Shown piece after piece: positions 6,798-12,600 of a stretch of DNA of 15,094 nucleotides. Under the pieces are notes generated by a model, which saw nothing but the letters and a program-made list of their open reading frames with translations, ran no database searches and was not told where the DNA came from. Source of the DNA: Bacillota bacterium (GTDB lineage Bacteria; Bacillota; Clostridia; Saccharofermentanales; Fastidiosipilaceae); contig JAEZYR010000144.1 in NCBI GenBank assembly GCA_023442635.1, forward strand, positions 1-15,094, written 5' to 3'. Position numbers and translations under genes: made by a program. The stretch's first letter is position 1; every line of letters begins with the position of its first letter.

Positions 6798-8123
6798 TCA
6801 AAGCCTCCAGTAGCGATAGCCAGCCGCCTCGATCATGACAGGGTTGAGCAGGCTCTTAACGTCGATTAAAACACAGCGGTCAGAGGGCTTTTCGTGGCCA
6901 AAATACTTGCCCAAAAGCACAGGGTCAAGCGTGGCATAGGCCTCGTGAGCAACAGCCAAAATAAGGCAATCGATATCCTCCAGGCTGTCTATATCCGTGA
7001 GTTCTAGACCATAGGCTTCTCGCACTTCTTTGGGATCTGCCAAAGGATCAGAGACTTTGACTTTGACGTCATATTTCTCTAAGGTCTCGATGATGTCAAC
7101 GACCTTGGAATTGCGCACGTCTGGGCAATTTTCTTTGAAGGTGAGGCCGAGAATGGCAACATTGGCTTCTCGTGGAGCCAAGCCAGCTTTGACCATTTCA
7201 CGGATGGCGACTTCGGCCACAAAATTACCCATGCCATCATTGACCTTGCGGCCAGCCAGAATGATCTGTGAGTGGTAACCGAGGTTTTCGGCCTCGTAAA
7301 CAAAGTAGTAAGGGTCGACACCGATGCAGTGACCGCCGACAAGGCCAGGGCGGAATCCCAAAGCATTCCACTTGGTGTTCATGGCTTCAATAACCTCGGC
7401 TGTATCGATACCCATGCGATCAAAAGCCATTGCCAGTTCATTCATAAAGGCTATGTTGATATCACGCTGGGAATTTTCGACGACTTTAGCCGCTTCAGCC
7501 ACACGGATAGAAGAAGCGCGATGGACGCCGAGCTTGAAGATTAGCTCATAGATTTGCGCGACGAGTTCGCGTGTTTCTAGATCTTGACCTGAGACGATTT
7601 TGACGATGTTGCTCAGACGGTGTACTTTGTCACCAGGGTTGATGCGCTCTGGCGAATAGGCGATTTTGAAATCTTCCCCACAAACCAAACCCGATTCTTC
7701 TTCGAGAATACGAGCACAAATATCCTCAGTGACGCCAGGATAGACGGTTGACTCGTAGACGATGACAGCACCTGGATTGAGATGCCGCCCTACAATTCGA
7801 CTCGCTCCGATCACAGGGCTAAGATCAGGTGTCTTATCACTATTGATAGGAGTTGGCACAGCTACCACAAAAAATTTGGCTCGATCGAGTTGAGACTCGT
7901 CGGCTGTGTAGCAGAGCTGGCTGTTTTTGACGCCTTCTGAACCTACTTCGTTCGTAGGATCTTCACCTGCCAGGTAGGCTGCGATCTTCTCTTCGTTAAG
8001 GTCAAAGCCAATAACATCCAAACCAGCCTCATCAAAAGCTACAGCTAAGGGCATCCCCACATAGCCAAGGCCGACAACAGCCAAAGCGGCCTCGCGAGTG
8101 ACTAATTGATCATAGAGGGACAT
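6798..8123 (-). CDS. Nucleotide-sugar (UDP-HexNAc-type) 6-dehydrogenase, TviB/WbpA-like
   Basis: This enzyme should oxidise the C6 of a UDP-sugar to the uronic acid in two NAD-dependent steps, supplying a precursor for surface polysaccharide. It is 441 residues. The N-terminal Rossmann fold shows VVGLGYVGMPLA (16-27). The ESTVYPG segment (124-130), the central KVVENSQRDINIAFMNE helix (from K213) and the catalytic Cys266 in GGHCIGVDPYY are all present. The C-terminal UDP-binding domain contains LGLTFKENCPDVRNSK. The form of these motifs resembles TviB/VipA, WbpO and Cap5L (UDP-GalNAc, UDP-GlcNAc or UDP-ManNAc dehydrogenases) more than simple UDP-glucose dehydrogenase, but the exact substrate cannot be fixed from sequence. 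The start is supported by AAGGAGG (8131-8137), 7 bases upstream. A terminator of the preceding peroxidase gene lies at 8204-8236, so it likely has its own promoter in the short gap, where no clear box was found. Confidence 0.92.
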   Translation of the reverse strand: MSLYDQLVTREAALAVVGLGYVGMPLAVAFDEAGLDVIGFDLNEEKIAAYLAGEDPTNEVGSEGVKNSQLCYTADESQLDRAKFFVVAVPTPINSDKTPDLSPVIGASRIVGRHLNPGAVIVYESTVYPGVTEDICARILEEESGLVCGEDFKIAYSPERINPGDKVHRLSNIVKIVSGQDLETRELVAQIYELIFKLGVHRASSIRVAEAAKVVENSQRDINIAFMNELAMAFDRMGIDTAEVIEAMNTKWNALGFRPGLVGGHCIGVDPYYFVYEAENLGYHSQIILAGRKVNDGMGNFVAEVAIREMVKAGLAPREANVAILGLTFKENCPDVRNSKVVDIIETLEKYDVKVKVSDPLADPKEVREAYGLELTDIDSLEDIDCLILAVAHEAYATLDPVLLGKYFGHEKPSDRCVLIDVKSLLNPVMIEAAGYRYWRL

Positions 8124-8203
8124 GCATCCGCCTCCTTATTCGAGATCACTGGGCGCCAACTCAAATCGTTCAGAACTTAGCGCTTTCGTTCCTTCATTCT
8201 AAC

Positions 8204-8236
8204 AGAAAAAGCGGCCTGCCTTTGCAGAACCGCTTT
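8204..8236 (-). terminator. Rho-independent terminator after the glutathione peroxidase gene
   Basis: Read on the minus strand, a 7-bp stem (8230-8236 with 8208-8214) encloses a smaller 4-bp stem (8224-8227 with 8216-8219) separated by a small bulge. A TTTTT tract follows. It sits 27 bases past the peroxidase stop and upstream of the dehydrogenase ribosome site, so it separates the two minus-strand genes. Confidence 0.75.
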
Positions 8237-8262
8237 GGAACCTGAGCTTAGGCTCTCTAATC

Positions 8263-8799
8263 TTAAAGCAGAGCCTTGACCTTTTCGTCAAGCTCTTCTG
8301 GGGTTGTTGGTGAGGCATAGCGACCCACGACTTCTCCATCGCGATTGAGCAGGAATTTATTAAAGTTCCAGCTGATCTCTTGCCCCCAGTCGCCATGGTG
8401 GAAATCACGGAAAAAGTCGAAGAATTGGTGATCTTTTGGCACATCAATAAACTCCTTAGGCGACTGAGCCTTGAGCCACTGATAAAGCGGATGTGCATTT
8501 TCACCGTTGACGTCTACCTTTTCCAAGATAGGGAAAGAGACCCCATAGTTACGCTGGCAGAACTGATGGATTTCGCTGGGCGTACCTGGTTCTTGGGCGC
8601 CAAATTGATTGCAGGGCACACCCAAAATGACAAAATCTTGATCTTTGTAGCGCTGATAGAGAGCCTCGAGACCCTCATATTGTGGGGTGAAGCCGCATTC
8701 GCTAGCTACGTTGACGACCAAAACAACCTTGCCCTGATAGGCGGATAGATCAAAGGGTTCTCCCTGCAAATTATTGATCTTGATATCGTAGAATTTCAT
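8263..8799 (-). CDS. Glutathione peroxidase family thiol peroxidase (Cys type)
   Basis: This cytosolic enzyme reduces hydrogen peroxide and organic hydroperoxides. Bacterial Cys-type members often use thioredoxin and not glutathione. The 178 residues form one thioredoxin-fold domain. The peroxidatic Cys35 lies in NVASECGFTPQY, where animal enzymes have selenocysteine. Gln65 is in PCNQFG, and Trp144-Asn145 are in WNFNKFL, completing the usual Cys-Gln-Trp-Asn set. Cys81 in FCQRNYGVSFP is a candidate resolving cysteine. The start is supported by AGGAGG (8804-8809) four bases upstream. A perfect inverted repeat lies directly before that site (8810-8828). It is divergent from the large protease gene and ends in its own terminator, so it is probably a single-gene unit. 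Confidence 0.95.
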   Translation of the reverse strand: MKFYDIKINNLQGEPFDLSAYQGKVVLVVNVASECGFTPQYEGLEALYQRYKDQDFVILGVPCNQFGAQEPGTPSEIHQFCQRNYGVSFPILEKVDVNGENAHPLYQWLKAQSPKEFIDVPKDHQFFDFFRDFHHGDWGQEISWNFNKFLLNRDGEVVGRYASPTTPEELDEKVKALL

Positions 8800-8809
8800 A
8801 TTACCTCCT

Positions 8810-8828
8810 AAAGGCAGTGTCTGCCTTT
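8810..8828 (-). promoter_or_regulatory. Inverted repeat in the peroxidase 5' leader
   Basis: A perfect 8-bp inverted repeat with a 3-base spacer (AAAGGCAG-TGT-CTGCCTTT on the plus strand) lies immediately upstream of the AGGAGG ribosome site of the peroxidase gene. It could be an operator or an mRNA hairpin that affects translation or stability. No T-tract follows on the minus strand, so it is not a terminator. Its function is inferred only. Confidence 0.45.
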
Positions 8829-9152
8829 GCTCTAGCTCTTATTCTAAAGACTTCTAAGCTAGATACATAGCTGAAAGAAACGACAAAGCGACTTTGAAGT
8901 TTTATTTTTGTCTAGTTTGGCACTTCTAACTAGCTGGCGTTTTAAGATTAAAAGGCCTGAAACGCTCATGAGCTTAGAAATAGGGGATGAAATGCGTCGA
9001 TTGATTTTGCTTGAATTTTATTTATTGACGCTTGATATAAATGCACCCTGGAGAATTTCCAAAGCAGACTGAAGTTTAGATCTTGGGTTGAACTTGATAA
9101 TGTGAAAAAATTGGCCTAATTACGCTGCAATGGCATGAAAGGTCACCTGTTT
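8829..9152. other. Divergent gene-free region between peroxidase and protease genes
   Basis: This AT-richer stretch of about 320 bases holds no open frame worth calling on either strand. It contains a perfect 10-base palindrome GCTCATGAGC (8964-8973), a looser GCGTTT/AAACGC inverted repeat around it (8939-8967), and a possible plus-strand extended -10 at 9033-9041. Promoters for both flanking genes must lie here or close by, but no clear minus-strand promoter was found. No tRNA or other recognisable RNA gene was seen. Confidence 0.5.
9033..9041 (+). promoter_or_regulatory. Candidate extended -10 promoter of the protease gene
   Basis: TGA followed by TATAAA (9036-9041) forms an extended -10 element, with a TTGAAT hexamer 19 bases upstream (9011-9016). 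It would give a leader of about 105 bases before the preferred start. A second weaker possibility is GATAAT near 9098. The call rests on motif shape only. Confidence 0.35.
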
Positions 9153-9635
9153 ATGAGCAAAAAACTTGCATCCCATCTGCTCGCGATACTTTCCAGCAGT
9201 TTGAGTGTTGTGTTCGTAGGCACTTCCCTTGTCTCTCCGCTCTTGGCAAAAGAGCCAGTGAGGTCTGACAGTTGGGTGAGTGCGCTTGCATCTGAGGAGT
9301 CGAGAACGACAAATCAGGCAGATCCTTTAAGTTCTTTTATAAGTAGAGTTGAGCGAGAAGCTTCGCAGCAAGCTGATCAGCTCGATGTTTGGGTTGCTTT
9401 TCATCAGCCCGAGCAGGCTAAGCAAGCTGCTAAACAATTGACCGCTGCAGGTCTGGCACTGTTAGACGATGAAGCTGACTTTATATCGGCTCTTCACGTC
9501 CGCGGATCTTTAGCTCAATTGGAAGCCGTTCTAGATAGCCTTCGCGTCCAGTTGAGATATATTGACTTCAATTATGCATATCAGCTTCCAGCCTCTGTGG
9601 AGTCAGCACAGAACGGCAAGAAACGACGCAAGCGA
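9153..9635 (+). other. Signal peptide, propeptide and polybasic junction of the protease
   Basis: Residues 1-32 form a Sec-type signal peptide. The propeptide contains an I9-inhibitor-like stretch (LDVWVAFHQPEQAKQAAKQL, then a beta-alpha segment ending YIDFNYAYQLPAS) that probably chaperones folding and blocks the active site. It ends in NGKKRRKRD, six consecutive basic residues (156-161) about 26 residues before the catalytic Asp. This resembles a proprotein-convertase or trypsin-like cleavage site and may mark the boundary of the mature enzyme. Confidence 0.6.
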
Positions 9636-12600
9636 GACCTTTCTTCGAATGCGCTTATTCAATTACAAGATAATAGCCAGCTTGGTCAGGGGAAGTTAAT
9701 AGCGGTCATCGACTCAGGCATTGATGGTGAGAGCCCTTCTCTGCAAGCCGTAGCGGATCCATCTCATGCCTTTTTTGCAAGCGAAGAGGACCAACAGCGC
9801 AAAGTGGCTGAGCGTGGGGCTGCCAAAGGCGCATGGATCAACAGCAAAATCCCCTTTGCATACAACTACGTCGAAAAAAGCACGCGCGTTTCTGGCGGTC
9901 ATATGCATGGTACACATGTCGCTGGCATCATTGCAGGTAATCCCGCTGTTGGATCGGCCGAGAGCTATGCCATTGGCGTTCTACCCCAAGCGCAAGTCGC
10001 AGCCCTCAAAGTTTTCAACGAGCAGGGTGGAACTTTGAGCAGCTATTACATCAAAGCTATCCAGGATGCGATTCGCTTAGGCGCCCACGCGATCAATATG
10101 AGTTTGGGGCAGCCTGTCGCTACCAAATCGACGGTCGATCAGGCTGTTCACGATGCTTTGACACAAGCCCAGGCTAAAGGCATCATCGTATCAATTTCGG
10201 CAGGTAATTCAGGCGCTATAGGCAACGGCGCCCCAGTCGCGGCAACAGCGCCAGATTATGGCACCCTCGCTTCGCCTAGCATCGCGCCTTTAGGTCTAAG
10301 TATTGCCTCGATTAACAATAGTTACCAGCTATCACCCTATCTGCTTATTGATGGCGAAAAATATCAGTACACTCAGATACAGAATGCGGATCATCTACCT
10401 CCGAGTGGCTTTTATGATGCAGGCGAGTTAGATGTTGTTTATGTCGGTATAGGTCGAGAAGAAGATTATCAGGGCAAGAATGTGAGCGGCCACATCGCCT
10501 TGATTGATCGTGGTAGCATCACTTTCGCTGAAAAAGCCCATCGAGCTGCTGAGCATGGGGCGATTGCCATGATTGTAGGTAATACGGAGGGCTCAGAACC
10601 TATTGGAATGGCCTTAGAGCCCGAAACCTTGCCCTCGTTGCTGATCCCCTTTGATGCGGCTCGTCATTTGGAGCGTGTAGCCAAGGTCAGCTTCCCCAGT
10701 GAGCAAGAACGCTTCCCCGTGCTGAATGCTGGCTTGCTGAGTGATTTTTCGAGCTGGGTAACTTCTGGTAATGGCGTGACACTCAAACCGGAAATCACCG
10801 CGCCTGGTGGCATGATTTATTCTTCTGTCGAACACGGTGCTTATGCGCTTGAATCAGGTACTTCGATGGCTTCGCCACATGTTGCGGCTGCCTCTGCCAT
10901 TGTCTTTGACCATGCACGAGATCTCTTGCTCGCTGAGCATGACAAAGGCCATTTGGATCATGAGCCGAGTGCAGCTGAAATACAATCCCTAGCCATTCAA
11001 CTCATGATGACCTATGCGGTGCCCCAGAGAGAAGGCATTGCCGCTGATACGGCCAGGGGTGATGAGCAAGAACCTTTTGTGAGTCCGCGCAAGCAGGGGG
11101 CAGGCTTGCTTAATGTTCAGCGCAGCCTGGCTGCTGATGTTGTTCTAATCGGTGATCTTGATCGTTCTAGTCGCTGGCTGGGCGATATACAGGATCAAGT
11201 GGCTTTTGAGATCACGATTCGCAATTTGAGCGATGAAACGAAGACTTATAAGTACAACACACAAGTCACGACAGATCATTTTGAAGCTGGTGTTAACAAG
11301 CTGAGTAGCCAGATTGCTTTTGAGACAGCTCAGCAGGAGATTCAAGTTGCACCACACAGCAGTCAGCGTGTGCAGATTCAGCTCGATTTGAGCCAGATTC
11401 AGCGGCCTGAAGCGACAGCGGGTTATTTCGTGGATGGCTTTGTTTCATTTCATTCAGAAGATCAGGCGACCACGATGAGCCTGCCTTTCAGTGGATTTAG
11501 AGGGACTTTCGAGGCTAGCCCCATTTACGAAGCGCCGATCTATGAGCTCTTTTCGGCTAATCAGAAACCGATGTATTGGGGACAAACTTTCAAAGACGGC
11601 AAAAACATGGGTCAATTCACCCATTTACGCTCTTTGATCAAGACAGGTCCTCGTGCAACTGAAGATCTTGTTTTAGGAGAAATACCATCAAAAGAAGCCA
11701 GACAGCCCTACAAGGCCGAAGACGCCACTTTCCAAGCCGATAAGATCGCTATCTCCCCGAATGGAGATGGAGTGCAAGACATGGCTGTGCCAGTCATCAC
11801 TTTTTTGCGCAACGCCAGCCGATTGACGTCCAAGATTGAGAATGCTTCGGGTGAAATTGTCGGTACAGGCTTCCAGCTAGGGGATGTACCCAAAAACTTC
11901 GATATCGGCAAGGGTCGGGGTGGATCGCATGAAATGCAAACGATGGCCTGGTCTGGAGTGGATGCCCAGGGGCGACAGGTCCCAGATGGTCGCTACACTT
12001 TCACAATTAGCGGTTCACCTACAGAGGCGGCAGATCAGGTGCAAGAACTGAGCATCCCTCTTATTGTGGATACTCAAAGACCTACCGCCATGCATTCTGC
12101 ATTTGACGAACAAAGTCGCCGTTTCACCCTATATGAGGTCTCCGATCAAGGAAGTGGTGTCAAACTTGCCTATGCCACCTATCCACAAGGAGAAGAGACC
12201 ATAAAAGTCTGGCCTAATGAGGCTGTACAAGGTCGTGATCCCTTTAGCCAGGGCAGCTACACCTTTGATCTGCCTAGCGAAGTCGATCTGGATCAATGCT
12301 TTTTTGTCCTCGAAGACTATGCTGGCAACAAGTGGAACGAAGCGATTCGCGAGGCTGTCGTAGATAAGTCGGCCTATCGTTTAGATCTCGTTGATCCTAT
12401 TGTCAAAGGTAAGCCGATTCAGGCTAGTTATGAGCTCTCGACAGCGGACGGCCAAGTCTTGTCGCCAGATCAATACAAGAAGCTACCAGGCCCAGGCCTT
12501 TACACCATCAAGGTGACCAAAGTTCCAACTGGCTACAAGCTTGTGGGTACCAACCAGCAGAGCTTCGAGCTAACAGAAGAAAAGCGCCAGCAGCAGATAC

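Noticed and set aside
8199..8504. 101-codon minus-strand frame overlapping the peroxidase gene end
   Set aside because: It is out of frame with a clear peroxidase and spans that gene's terminator hairpin.
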